20,833 nucleotides of DNA from Dehalococcoidia bacterium (GCA_030640385.1 DAOWJL010000037.1:1-20833), one strand, 5' to 3'; counted from the stretch's first letter, positions 1 to 7,753 are shown. Numbers and translations are program-made. The notes: a model not told the origin generated them from the letters alone.

Positions 1-476
1 ATATCCATCGCCACCGCGAGGTATCACGTGGTATCGAGATGCCGGATCGTTCTGCTGCCAGCCATAAGCTCTATATCCCCATCATCGGTCAAATAGCCGC
101 CGGTGAGCCGATACCGGTGCCGGATAATGATACCTGGGATAATACCGCCTCTGCTGATACTATCGAGGTTACCCGGGATTTAGTCCGTGGCAGGGAAGGC
201 GTTTATGCCTTAAAGGTTAAAGGCTCATCAATGATGGATGCCCTGATTAATGATGGCGATATCGTGCTCCTGCAGAATGTAAACACTGTGGAAAATGGAG
301 AAATGGCGGCGGTATGGCTTAAAGCGGAAAGGGAGGCGACACTAAAGAGGTTTTATGCCGAATCCGGTAAAATCCGCCTCCAGCCGGCGAACAGCCAGAT
401 GAAGCCTCTCTTCGTTGAGCCTGGTAATACCGAGATTCAGGGCAGGGTGATTGCCGTCATCCGGCAGCTTGCATAG
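1..476 (+). CDS. lexA: LexA repressor, C-terminal part (5' end outside window)
   Basis: SOS-response repressor with a self-cleaving S24-type peptidase domain. The reading frame is open from base 3 and the residues before the first ATG (HREVSRGIEM, ending at base 41) read like the end of the LexA winged helix and the linker. The ATG at 39 is therefore probably internal and the DNA-binding domain lies off the left edge. Numbering from that ATG, the Ala21-Gly22 cleavage site sits in QIAAGEP, the catalytic serine is Ser64 in KGSSM, and the general-base lysine is Lys103 in ATLKRF. All three match E. coli LexA. Its targets cannot be judged because its own promoter is not in the window. dinB, a common SOS gene, lies 5 kb away, but I found no convincing LexA box there. 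A phage-type S24 repressor is less likely given the match around the cleavage site. Confidence 0.93.
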   Translation, partial: IHRHREVSRGIEMPDRSAASHKLYIPIIGQIAAGEPIPVPDNDTWDNTASADTIEVTRDLVRGREGVYALKVKGSSMMDALINDGDIVLLQNVNTVENGEMAAVWLKAEREATLKRFYAESGKIRLQPANSQMKPLFVEPGNTEIQGRVIAVIRQLA

Positions 477-572
477 TATTTGGTTTGCTTTTCCTCGGCA
501 GTAAGTATAGACTACCGATATAGATGGTATTGGCACTAAAGAGCCACGTTGTTTTATACTTAAGGTCTAACC

Positions 573-1148
573 ATGATACTATCTCAGTTTCAGTCAGTAG
601 GTCGTGACCTCTTCAGCCGGGGGCTGGTTTCATCACATAGTGGCAATCTGAGCATCAGGCTGGGGGAGAATATTGTCATAACCCGCCGTGGCAGTCAGCT
701 CGGTTGCCTTGAAGAGAACGATTTAATTGAAACAGGAATCAGTAAAAACAATCGGGCTACACCCCTGGCTTCGGTTGAGCTACCCGTCCACCGCGCTATC
801 TATCAACAAACGGCGGCACAGGCTATAGTTCATGCCCATCCGCCTCATACTATTGCCCTGTCATTAACCGAAAACGAAATTATACCTACAAGTGAGTGGC
901 TACCGGTAATAGGTCGGGTTCCGGTTCTTGGCTTGAATACGGAAATAAAACCCGGTGATCTGGCAGATATTGTTGCTCAGGCGCTTAAAGAGCACCGCAT
1001 CGTTATGGTACACGGCCATGGTAGCTTTGCCATCGGGCAGTTACTTGAGGAAGCCTATAGCATCACCACGGCACTGGAAGCAGGCTGCCAGGTCAACTGC
1101 CTGCTTAAATCTTTGCAGGTAGACTCCTCCAGAAAAGCTAGTCCCTAA
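573..1148 (+). CDS. Class II aldolase/adducin family protein
   Basis: A 191-residue zinc-dependent class II aldolase-fold protein of the FucA/AraD/MtnB superfamily, about the usual length for a single domain. Visible features are the phosphate-binding SGNLS near residues 23-27, a Glu69 in the position of the FucA catalytic glutamate, the metal ligands in HAHPPH (His87, His89), and a late His in HGHGS (147-149) corresponding to the third zinc ligand. The sugar-phosphate substrate cannot be told from the sequence; aldolase, epimerase or dehydratase activity are all possible. The ATG at 573 follows an AAGG at 562-565. The gene follows lexA by 96 bases on the same strand and could be co-transcribed with it. 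Its last 11 bases overlap the end of the convergent plsY. Confidence 0.85.
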   Translation: MILSQFQSVGRDLFSRGLVSSHSGNLSIRLGENIVITRRGSQLGCLEENDLIETGISKNNRATPLASVELPVHRAIYQQTAAQAIVHAHPPHTIALSLTENEIIPTSEWLPVIGRVPVLGLNTEIKPGDLADIVAQALKEHRIVMVHGHGSFAIGQLLEEAYSITTALEAGCQVNCLLKSLQVDSSRKASP

Positions 1149-1779
1149 CCTGGCTCTTATCCCTCCGCCAGCGATCAACGCCGAGGGCGGCCATTCCCGA
1201 TTTCTTTAAGGCAGCAATTGCCGTTGGCAAGAACTTAACCACTATTACCAGCAATAGCGCCACGGAGATTGTGGTGGCATAACCCGAATGCGTACCGAAC
1301 CAGACGATGACGGGTAGCGCCGCCAGGCCCAGGAACATAGATAGTGCCACGTTTCGGGTGATTACCAGCGGGACAATAATTATGGCAAAGAAGATGCCGA
1401 GTTGGAGCGAATAACCATATACGGGTAGCAAGACAAGCAGGGCACCCATTGTAGCCCCCATCCCTTTACCGCCGCTGAACTTCAACCAGACCATCCAGTT
1501 ATGACCGATGACCGAAGCCAGCCCGGCAAGCAGAACATAGGCATCAGGCACGTTAAGCCCCCATTTGGCTACAGCCACTGCCGCCGCCCCTTTACCGAGG
1601 TCAACCACCCCTACCGCCAGTGCCGGCCAGGGTCCTACCTCCCGGAAGACGTTTAAACCACCGATATTGCCTCCCCCTATGCGGCGGATATCCTTGCCCT
1701 TGACCAGGCGGGTGATAATAAAAGCCGCCGGAATAGAGCCCAGGAGATAGCCAATTATGATAGCTAGAGCTTCATTCAT
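1138..1779 (-). CDS. plsY: PlsY-family glycerol-3-phosphate acyltransferase-like membrane protein
   Basis: Integral membrane protein of the PlsY (acyl-phosphate:glycerol-3-phosphate acyltransferase) family, the first acylation step of phospholipid synthesis. I start it at the ATG at 1779 (213 residues), because GGAGG lies five bases upstream (1785-1789) and the protein then begins directly with a membrane segment. An ATG at 1827 would add 16 residues overlapping ilvE. GSIPAAF near residue 14 and the phosphate-loop-like FSGGKGM (101-107) are clear. Motif 1 reads GGGNIGGLN (35-43), with Gly in place of the conserved Ser but Arg46 kept. The usual C-terminal motif with His, Asn and Glu (RHxxNIxRL type) is not recognisable in residues 180-213. 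It may be a divergent PlsY or a paralogue with altered activity. It sits 23 bases after ilvE, so the two are probably one operon. Confidence 0.82.
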   Translation of the reverse strand: MNEALAIIIGYLLGSIPAAFIITRLVKGKDIRRIGGGNIGGLNVFREVGPWPALAVGVVDLGKGAAAVAVAKWGLNVPDAYVLLAGLASVIGHNWMVWLKFSGGKGMGATMGALLVLLPVYGYSLQLGIFFAIIIVPLVITRNVALSMFLGLAALPVIVWFGTHSGYATTISVALLLVIVVKFLPTAIAALKKSGMAALGVDRWRRDKSQVRD

Positions 1780-1802
1780 TTGGACCTCCGGATGATAATC
1801 AT

Positions 1803-2720
1803 TTACTTCTGATAGGCAGGGGTACACCAGTCGAGATATTTTTTGTTGTTACCCTTTATTACTTCAAAGTAGAGTTTTTGCAGCCTGCCGGTAATCTCAC
1901 CGACCCTGCCGTTACCAATCTTAATGTTGTCTATTTCCGCTACAGGGGTTATGTGGGCGGCGGTGCCGGTCAGGAAGCACTCATCGGCGGTGAATAGCTC
2001 TTCAGGTTCAATCGGTCTTTCTATTGTTTCTATACCCATCTCATTTTTAGCCAGCTTTATGGCTGTATCCCGGGTGATGCCGATAAGAATGCTGTCATTG
2101 ACCGGTGGTGTAATAAGCCTTCCGTCTTTAACCAGAAAAATGTTTTCACCGCTGCCTTCGGAGACATGACCTTCGGGAGATAGCATAATCCCCTCGTCGA
2201 AGCCCTTGTCCATAGCCTCCGTCTTTGTAAAGGCGTTGTTAACATAGAGCCCTGTAATTTTAGCGCGGGGCGGGATTACATTATCCGCCGGACGCCGCCA
2301 TGATGATATGCCGCAGCGACAGGCCTCCATATCCAGGTATCGCCCCCAGGGGATGGCAAATACTAAAAAATCATTATCAAGGTCGTGGAGGCGCACTCCC
2401 AGTGCCTCCGAGCTTTTATAAGCCAGGGGGCGTATGTATATATCCTTCCTGAAGCCGCATTTCCGAACCAGCTCTACTGTTATCCGGCACAGCTCATCCA
2501 CGGAGTGGGGCAGATTCATCCTCAGCAAGCGGCTGCCGTCTTCCAGCCGCTGGTAGTGTTCTTTGAGGCGGAAGATATATATCTGCTCCTGCTCACTGTC
2601 CCAGTTACCCCTTATGCCTTCAAAGACAGCTGTGCCATAGTGCAGAGCATGAGTCATGATGCTTATCTTGGCTTCGGCAAGAGGGACGAACTGGTTATGA
2701 AAATAGGCATACGATGGCAT
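1803..2720 (-). CDS. ilvE: Branched-chain amino acid aminotransferase (IlvE, class IV PLP enzyme)
   Basis: Transfers the amino group between glutamate and the 2-oxo acids of Val, Leu and Ile: the last step of branched-chain amino acid synthesis and the first of breakdown. At 305 residues it is the normal length for a class IV aminotransferase. Visible are the N-terminal HALHYGTAVFEGIR (24-37), the PLP lysine Lys154 in PRAKITG, EGSGENIF (188-195), the phosphate-binding GITRDTA (214-220) and FLTGTAAHITPV near the C-terminus. A D-amino-acid aminotransferase or aminodeoxychorismate lyase are relatives, but the Tyr- and Arg-rich RPLAYKSSEALGV region fits IlvE better. A good promoter lies at 2744-2772 and a G-rich ribosome binding site just before the ATG. 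plsY follows 23 bases later. No room exists for a T-box leader. Confidence 0.93.
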   Translation of the reverse strand: MPSYAYFHNQFVPLAEAKISIMTHALHYGTAVFEGIRGNWDSEQEQIYIFRLKEHYQRLEDGSRLLRMNLPHSVDELCRITVELVRKCGFRKDIYIRPLAYKSSEALGVRLHDLDNDFLVFAIPWGRYLDMEACRCGISSWRRPADNVIPPRAKITGLYVNNAFTKTEAMDKGFDEGIMLSPEGHVSEGSGENIFLVKDGRLITPPVNDSILIGITRDTAIKLAKNEMGIETIERPIEPEELFTADECFLTGTAAHITPVAEIDNIKIGNGRVGEITGRLQKLYFEVIKGNNKKYLDWCTPAYQK

Positions 2721-2743
2721 CTTGCAACCCCCTTTTTGAAAGG

Positions 2744-2772
2744 ATTATAACCAGTTGTTTAATTTAATACAA
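2744..2772 (-). promoter_or_regulatory. Sigma-70-type promoter for ilvE-plsY
   Basis: Read on the minus strand there is a TTGTAT -35 box (2767-2772), a 17-base spacer and a perfect TATAAT -10 box (2744-2749). Transcription would start near 2737, about 17 bases before the ilvE ATG at 2720. Spacing and box quality are good. Confidence 0.65.
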
Positions 2773-2801
2773 GCTAAAGCTTAACCGGCCATGATTTTAT
2801 A

Positions 2802-3401
2802 TCAGGTTCTTTCAAGCTGGCTTGCCAGCTGGTTTCCTAGCTGCTCCGCCTTTTCCAGTAATTGTTGTTGTTCTTTGATAGCTTGCCTGTCAAAGATGCC
2901 CAGAACCGGGAGTTCGCCGATTAACTCATAATCCAGGGCTTCAATAGGAAGGCGCATGGCATCCAGTGTAAATCCAGTTCCGCTTTCTTCGTCGGGCTGC
3001 TCACCGATAGAAGCGACAATAGCCTTACGCCCCTGTCCGGCCAGGCGGCTGGACCAGCGTCGCGGACGGTCGTTGGAGAAGTTATAGAAACAGTAGAGGC
3101 GGTCTATAAAAGCCTTCATCAGAGCGGTAACGTTGTAGTTGTGCGTCGGGGAAATCAGGGCCAGTCCCTTTGCCTCTATAATCTTTGGATAAATAAGCTG
3201 CATATCATCCTGAAGCCCGATACATTGCTCAGCTTTACGGCACTTTTCACAGCCGATACACGACTGGAATTGATAGTCTCGCAGATGGACTTCTTCAGTG
3301 GTGGCGCCGGCGCTCCCTGCCCCCTTAAGTATGTGCTTTAGCAGAATGTCAGAGTTGCCGCCCTGACGCGGGCTGCCGCCGACTCCCAGTACTTTTAGCA
3401 T
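2802..3401 (-). CDS. Flavodoxin-fold NAD(P)H-dependent reductase, iron-sulfur flavoprotein type
   Basis: A 199-residue flavodoxin-like protein of the NADPH-dependent FMN reductase family. The N-terminal GSPRQGGNS (9-17) is the FMN phosphate loop, and SPTHNYNVTALMKAFIDR is the second flavin-binding segment. The compact cysteine motif Cys48-x2-Cys51-x2-Cys54-x5-Cys60 matches the motif of archaeal iron-sulfur flavoproteins (Isf), where it holds a 4Fe-4S cluster. A redox role with FMN plus a cluster is therefore likely; the electron donor and acceptor are unknown. It starts 12 bases after the end of mscS and is probably transcribed with it. No functional link between the two is evident. Confidence 0.83.
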   Translation of the reverse strand: MLKVLGVGGSPRQGGNSDILLKHILKGAGSAGATTEEVHLRDYQFQSCIGCEKCRKAEQCIGLQDDMQLIYPKIIEAKGLALISPTHNYNVTALMKAFIDRLYCFYNFSNDRPRRWSSRLAGQGRKAIVASIGEQPDEESGTGFTLDAMRLPIEALDYELIGELPVLGIFDRQAIKEQQQLLEKAEQLGNQLASQLERT

Positions 3402-3413
3402 AACCCTGTCATT

Positions 3414-4592
3414 CTAAAGCTTACCCCCGCAGTTGGAGCAGAACTTGCCGCCAGCCAGGTTGGGGTGCGAGCAGGCTTTGCAGGCAATGGGATTGCCCTG
3501 CTGGCTTTCTCCGAAGTATAGTTTTACGTGTGGCCAGGGTATCTCTATACCTTCATCGTCAAAGGCTTTCTTCAGCCTCTTCCTCAGCTCGCCGGTTACC
3601 TCCCATTGCTTCATCGGCTGGACATCTCCTAAAATCCTTACATCAATGCCTGAATCACCGAAGTTCTGCACCCTTAGCACCTGAGGCGGTGTTTTGATGA
3701 GCTCTTTGAAATACTCATCCTCGGCTAGTTCCTTGCCCACCTTGTTTATCACTGCGAATACATGGTCCATATCCTCGTTGTAGCCTACAGAAATATCCAG
3801 ATTAACCCTGGCCCAGTCCCTGGTATAGTTACTGGCGGTGGTAATCTGCCCGTTCGGTATGCTGTGGACGATGCCATCAAGATCACGCAGCACCGTCCGC
3901 CTGAGATTAACCTCTTCCACGAGGCCGGCGATGCCGGCAATCTTGACAACATCTCCCTTGTTGAACTGGTCCTCAAGCAGGATGAATAGCCCACAAACGA
4001 AATCCTTTATCAAGCTCTGGGCGCCGAAGCCGATGGCGATACCAGCAACACCAGCGCCAGCCAATAGCGGGGCAATATTAACATTAAATTCGGGCAGTAT
4101 CATGAATAAAGCAACCACAGCGATAATTATTCCGATGATACCGGTAAGCATCCCGCTTAGTGTTTTAGCCCTGTTCTCAAACCATAGCTTGGAGTGACGC
4201 CCCTTACCCCTGGTTTTCACAAAGCCAATAACAAAACGAGGTATAACTAGTTTTACTATTCTGAAAATTACGTATGCGATTATTATATAAACTAGAATTA
4301 CAATGCCGTGCTCAAGCAGCCATTCCTGTATACCCTCTGTACTTATGATGGCGTTGGCGCCCTCGCTGGAGAGGATGATTGCCACTACCGCTGCTATCAT
4401 AACCGCCAGCAAGCTGCCGATAAGATATAAAAAAGAGCGTTTTATTATTTTATTTCTCCCGGTATTCTTTTGCTCCGGTTTTAATTTGGCAATTTTGTCC
4501 CCGAACCTGTTCCTGATGAAGATAAGGGCGGTTATTCCAATGGCGGCGGCACTTAGAAACCATATGCTGTTTTCAGTAAACCACTCCCACAT
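3414..4592 (-). CDS. MscS-family mechanosensitive ion channel with C-terminal zinc ribbon
   Basis: A 392-residue small-conductance mechanosensitive channel that would open under membrane tension during osmotic downshock. Hydrophobic segments lie near 10-28, 53-75, 95-118 and 146-166. They are followed by the pore helix and gate region, with the Gly/Ala-rich GAGVAGIAIGFGAQS (179-193). The MscS beta domain follows, with GDVVKIAGIAGLVEEVNLR and SIPNG (244-248). The last 25 residues carry Cys371-x2-Cys374-x10-Cys385-x2-Cys388, a zinc-ribbon module that ordinary MscS proteins lack. GGAGG lies six bases before the ATG and a promoter with an extended -10 lies at 4622-4630. It is divergent from the DUF4382 lipoprotein gene and probably leads a two-gene operon. 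Confidence 0.9.
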   Translation of the reverse strand: MWEWFTENSIWFLSAAAIGITALIFIRNRFGDKIAKLKPEQKNTGRNKIIKRSFLYLIGSLLAVMIAAVVAIILSSEGANAIISTEGIQEWLLEHGIVILVYIIIAYVIFRIVKLVIPRFVIGFVKTRGKGRHSKLWFENRAKTLSGMLTGIIGIIIAVVALFMILPEFNVNIAPLLAGAGVAGIAIGFGAQSLIKDFVCGLFILLEDQFNKGDVVKIAGIAGLVEEVNLRRTVLRDLDGIVHSIPNGQITTASNYTRDWARVNLDISVGYNEDMDHVFAVINKVGKELAEDEYFKELIKTPPQVLRVQNFGDSGIDVRILGDVQPMKQWEVTGELRKRLKKAFDDEGIEIPWPHVKLYFGESQQGNPIACKACSHPNLAGGKFCSNCGGKL

Positions 4593-4621
4593 CTTTGGCC
4601 TCCTTAATCTTGGTTATCGGG

Positions 4622-4630
4622 ATTATACCA
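4622..4630 (-). promoter_or_regulatory. Extended -10 promoter for mscS
   Basis: On the minus strand the sequence reads TGGTATAAT, an extended -10 element. It lies 30 bases before the mscS ATG, with a likely start of transcription near 4615. No good -35 box is at the right distance, as is usual for extended -10 promoters. A second TATAAT occurs about 27 bases further upstream (4649-4654). Confidence 0.55.
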
Positions 4631-4683
4631 CATATCAATTTTTACAAATTATACTCTTTACTATCGTATTTAATTATTTATGG

Positions 4684-4697
4684 TGGTATATTATAAT
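4684..4697 (+). promoter_or_regulatory. Possible -10 region for the DUF4382 lipoprotein gene
   Basis: The plus strand carries TGGTATATT (4684-4692), an extended -10, overlapping a TATAAT (4692-4697). Either would start transcription just ahead of the AAAGGAGG at 4706-4713. No clear -35 box is seen. The divergent intergenic region (4593-4720) is strongly AT-rich. Confidence 0.35.
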
Positions 4698-4720
4698 TGA
4701 GTTGTAAAGGAGGCGGCAAG

Positions 4721-5305
4721 ATGAGAATAATTGCTGGCAGTCTTGTCATATTATTGTTTGGTCTGGTACTAACCATTATGGGTTGCACGCCAGCCGAAAC
4801 AGGACCTGGCACCATTGACGTGCTGGTAACCAGTGATATAGTTGAAGGAAGTGCATCTAGTTCCGAGGCCGAAATTGAGATATCAAGTATGATAGCAACG
4901 GTCTCGGAGATAAAGATTTACAGGGGAGGGGTAGTTCAGGAGGAAGGGAGCGAACAGGGTGAATGGGTAAACCTGTATGTAGCTAAACAACCTCTTAATC
5001 TTCTTCAGGATTCCGGCCAGGAGCAGTTTCTGGCCTTTGCAGATGTGGCAGCCACCAGCTATGACCAGATTGTTATGGTTATAGACAGGCTGGATGTTAC
5101 CTTGAGTAACGGCGCTAAGATAACCATAACCCCCAACGAGCCGTTTGATTTTGTGGCATCATTTGTGGTTTTTTCGGCAAAAACCACAACCGTAATCTTC
5201 AAGTTCAATATTGATACATCGGTTACTTATACAGATGAAAACAAGGCGACAATCAAGCCTCTTGCCGGCATAACCCTGAATGTAAGGTATGAGGAGGTGG
5301 AGTAG
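4721..5305 (+). CDS. DUF4382 domain lipoprotein
   Basis: A 194-residue predicted lipoprotein. I place the start at the ATG at 4721, seven bases after AAAGGAGG. An in-frame ATG at 4697 would precede that ribosome binding site. The N-terminus has a charged start, a hydrophobic stretch and a lipobox-like IMGC ending at Cys22, followed by the mature chain. The rest resembles DUF4382: alternating beta strands, a GEWVNLY segment, a leucine-rich LNLLQ segment, TSYDQIVMVIDRLDVTLSNG, and a C-terminal strand with IKPLAGITLNV. The function of the family is unknown; it is extracytoplasmic and probably a beta sandwich. It stands alone between divergent mscS and convergent dinB. Confidence 0.75.
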   Translation: MRIIAGSLVILLFGLVLTIMGCTPAETGPGTIDVLVTSDIVEGSASSSEAEIEISSMIATVSEIKIYRGGVVQEEGSEQGEWVNLYVAKQPLNLLQDSGQEQFLAFADVAATSYDQIVMVIDRLDVTLSNGAKITITPNEPFDFVASFVVFSAKTTTVIFKFNIDTSVTYTDENKATIKPLAGITLNVRYEEVE

Positions 5306-5311
5306 TCTAGT

Positions 5312-6538
5312 TTACCTGCTCATACTCGGCGTATGCAGGGTGTAGCCCCTCTCGTCTTCGGGGAAGAGGTCCCTGAGACGCAGTGTTCTGCCGGTCTGAA
5401 TGGAAGTAAAGCCGTATTTCTTGCGGATTTTATCCACCGCCTTATTGAGCTTCTCCAGTTTGGCTACCGTTGAATCCAGCATATTTAACTGGCTACCGGC
5501 TTCGGTGAGATGCGATACCCCGATGCCGATAAGGCGTACTAGCTGCTTCTGTATAAACAGCTCTCTTTTCATTAGCTCCCGCCCGGTGGCGAATATAACC
5601 TGGTCGGCGTCGGTAGCCTGCTCTATGGTGCGGCGGCGGGTGGTGGTGCTGAAGTCGGCACTGCGTAATTTTAAAATGATACATTTTGCCTTCTTGTTTT
5701 TCTCCCTGAGCTTGCTGCCCACCCTTTCGCTCAGGTAGTGCAATGCTGCCTCCAGCAGGGCAATATCTCTAGTATCCCTGTCAAAGGTGGTCTCCCGGCT
5801 TATGGATTTAGCCTCCGGTGGCAGATCCACTTTACTATCATCAATGCCCTTTGAGTAACGGCTCAGTAGTATGCCGGAAGCACCGAAGTAGATTTTCAGG
5901 GTCGAAAGGGGCATTCTGGCCAGTTTACCAATGGTATCAATACCAATCCCCCTTAACGTGCGTTCTGTCTTCTTGCCGATACCCGGCATTTCACCTATCG
6001 GAAGCGGCGCTAAAAAGGAGGCATCATTGCCGGCGGGTACCTCAAGCAAACCATCCGGCTTTGCCCTTTCCGAAGCAACCTTGGCTACCAGCTTGGAGCC
6101 GGCGATGCCTACCGAGGCGTTAATGCCGATATCATTCTTTATGCGTTGCCTTATTTTCTGCGCCATTTGCCTGGTTGAGCCGTGGATGGATTTAAATCCG
6201 GTTACATCCAGAAAGGCTTCATCAATGCCCATCGGCTCAATAAAGGGGGAAAAATCCATCAGGATAGCCATGAATTTCAGGGTGGCGTCCATATACTTCT
6301 TGATATTTCCCGGTATGAATATAGCCTGGGGGCAGAGGCGACTGGCGGTCTTGAGGGGCATTGCGGAATGTATACCGAAGGTCCGGGCTTCGTATGACGC
6401 GGCGGCGACTACGCCCCTGTGGTCGGGCTTGCCGCCGACCACCACCGGCTTACCCCTGAGCTCCGGATTCTCCGCCTGTTCTACAGAGGCAAAGAAGGCA
6501 TCGAGGTCAATATGCATTATCCTTCTGCAATTTGCCAT
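5312..6538 (-). CDS. dinB: DNA polymerase IV (DinB, Y-family)
   Basis: Error-prone translesion DNA polymerase of 408 residues, slightly longer than the E. coli enzyme. The catalytic carboxylates are Asp11 in HIDLDAFFASVEQ and Asp106-Glu107 in MGIDEAFLDVTG. Phe16 aligns with the steric-gate Phe13 of E. coli. PVVVGG, a finger segment with YEAR (49-52), the helix-hairpin-helix around PIGEMPGIGKKTERTL and the little-finger domain all follow in order. QLNML at about 350-354 occupies the position of the beta-clamp-binding QLSLF-type motif. The gene starts 15 bases after the end of the coiled-coil transglutaminase-like gene and may be read through from it. lexA is in the same window, but I see no clear SOS operator in front of dinB. 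Confidence 0.95.
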   Translation of the reverse strand: MANCRRIMHIDLDAFFASVEQAENPELRGKPVVVGGKPDHRGVVAAASYEARTFGIHSAMPLKTASRLCPQAIFIPGNIKKYMDATLKFMAILMDFSPFIEPMGIDEAFLDVTGFKSIHGSTRQMAQKIRQRIKNDIGINASVGIAGSKLVAKVASERAKPDGLLEVPAGNDASFLAPLPIGEMPGIGKKTERTLRGIGIDTIGKLARMPLSTLKIYFGASGILLSRYSKGIDDSKVDLPPEAKSISRETTFDRDTRDIALLEAALHYLSERVGSKLREKNKKAKCIILKLRSADFSTTTRRRTIEQATDADQVIFATGRELMKRELFIQKQLVRLIGIGVSHLTEAGSQLNMLDSTVAKLEKLNKAVDKIRKKYGFTSIQTGRTLRLRDLFPEDERGYTLHTPSMSR

Positions 6539-6553
6539 ACAGTTTCAGTATAA

Positions 6554-7753
6554 TTACTGTGTAACTGCCCAAGCTATAAATTCGCTAGTACTATTAAAAG
6601 TTTCGTAGAATTGATTATCAAATACAAAATCTACATATACATTAGGCATTTGATATGACCAATATTGCAGCCAATCATTTATCGCTTGAGTTATAGATTT
6701 GGTGGTGTCAATGTATCCACCGTTACTTGTAAAGAACAGTCCTGCTGGGTCTAGTATTACCAACCTGCCACCTACAACTGGAATAGCTACCGCCATATGG
6801 CCACCATTCTCGCTCATTATCCCTATTGTCCAAATTTTATATTGTTCGTTACTGTAATTCAAAATCATACTAGACAGAAGCAGTGCCATGTCTTCACAAT
6901 CTCCCACTCCTGCTTCAATTGTTTCCCTGGGCATTCGCCAGTATTCCTCAAGCCAATATATTGTTCCAGAGGGTGTAAGAGGAAGGACGGGTAATGGAGT
7001 ATCGTAGTTGTATGTGATATTGTCTCTAACCCAAAAATAAAGATTCCGATAATCTCTCCATACCTCACCCCAATCCTGCGAGAAAGTGCCAGCTATCGAT
7101 GTAGCTAAATTTATCACCATGTCATCATTTGGGGTAACAAATTCCATAGCATCTGCACCAATACCAAACTTTTTAATAATCTCGTTGCTTATTCTTGTAT
7201 AAGCACTTTCCCACTCCGATATTTGAGTCTCTAATGCAGTCTTTTCTTCCTGCGCTTGTGCCAAAGCTTGTGTTAGGGATGCAGCTTCTGCTTGTGCTGC
7301 TGCAAGTTCTCCTTCCAGCCTAGTGATATCACCTTGCGCAGTAGCGAGTTCTCCTTCCAGCCTTAAGACTTCTACCTCTGCTGCTGCTAAGTCTGCCTCT
7401 AAGACTGCTATTTCTGCCTCCTTAGATTCCAGGTCTGATTGAAGGGTTGAGATTTCCACTTCTGCTTCTGCCAAGTTTGACTGTAAGGTGGAGATTTCCA
7501 CCTCTTTATCTTCTATGTCGCTTTCAAGTATTGAAATCTCAACTTCTGCTACTCCTAGGTCTATTTCTAGTGTTATGACGTCCTCTTCCAAAGTTGACAC
7601 GTTTTCTTCTAGAAACAATATGTCACCTTCTAAGTCTACTATCTCAGCCTCAGCGGCCTCTAGATTGTTAGACTCTTGAAAATATAAAACCAGACTCACC
7701 GTGAGTGCTGCTACCAACACAACAATAATTGGGATACTTATCCATTTGTTCAT
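6554..7753 (-). CDS. Membrane-anchored coiled-coil protein with transglutaminase-like domain
   Basis: A 399-residue protein in three parts. Residues 7-25 form one transmembrane anchor with no obvious signal cleavage site. Residues 27-180 are an unbroken coiled coil of eleven 14-residue units. Residues about 190-399 form a transglutaminase-like (papain-fold) domain. In the last part, Cys286 in GVGDCEDMA, His319 in GGHMAVAI and Asp335 in VILDPAG make a complete Cys-His-Asp triad, and WVRDNITYNYD precedes it as in other bacterial members. It is probably displayed outside the membrane on a stalk about 20 nm long (154 residues at about 0.15 nm each), acting as a peptidase, amidase or cross-linker; the substrate is unknown. 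GC is visibly lower than in its neighbours: two sampled 60-base lines have 22 and 23 G/C, against 34 in a folC line. An AGGGGG precedes the ATG. Confidence 0.78.
   Translation of the reverse strand: MNKWISIPIIVVLVAALTVSLVLYFQESNNLEAAEAEIVDLEGDILFLEENVSTLEEDVITLEIDLGVAEVEISILESDIEDKEVEISTLQSNLAEAEVEISTLQSDLESKEAEIAVLEADLAAAEVEVLRLEGELATAQGDITRLEGELAAAQAEAASLTQALAQAQEEKTALETQISEWESAYTRISNEIIKKFGIGADAMEFVTPNDDMVINLATSIAGTFSQDWGEVWRDYRNLYFWVRDNITYNYDTPLPVLPLTPSGTIYWLEEYWRMPRETIEAGVGDCEDMALLLSSMILNYSNEQYKIWTIGIMSENGGHMAVAIPVVGGRLVILDPAGLFFTSNGGYIDTTKSITQAINDWLQYWSYQMPNVYVDFVFDNQFYETFNSTSEFIAWAVTQ
7214..7675 (-). repeat. Eleven in-frame 42-base units encoding 14-residue coiled-coil repeats
   Basis: Residues 27-180 of the transglutaminase-like protein divide exactly into eleven units of 14 residues (two heptads). 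The last eight, from residue 69, start with Ala or Lys. Aliphatic residues recur at unit positions 5, 8 and 12 (for example Ile73, Leu76, Ile80), giving an unbroken a/d core. Units such as KEVEISTLQSNLAE (83-96) and AEVEISTLQSDLES (97-110) are nearly identical, and the DNA is similar too. This points to growth by tandem duplication of a 42-base block. Confidence 0.85.

Noticed and set aside
530..560. Promoter TTGGCA ... TATACT for the class II aldolase gene
   Set aside because: The spacer would be 19 bases and transcription would begin at or inside the ribosome binding site, so it is not convincing.
6539..6600. LexA (SOS) box in front of dinB
   Set aside because: I looked for CGAAC/GTTCG-type and GAAC-N4-GTTC dyads and found none. 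The gap to the previous gene is only 15 bases.
7214..7675. Regular 42-base direct repeats that could be mistaken for a CRISPR or satellite array
   Set aside because: The repeats are contiguous with no spacers, diverge from unit to unit, and stay in frame, encoding an uninterrupted coiled coil.
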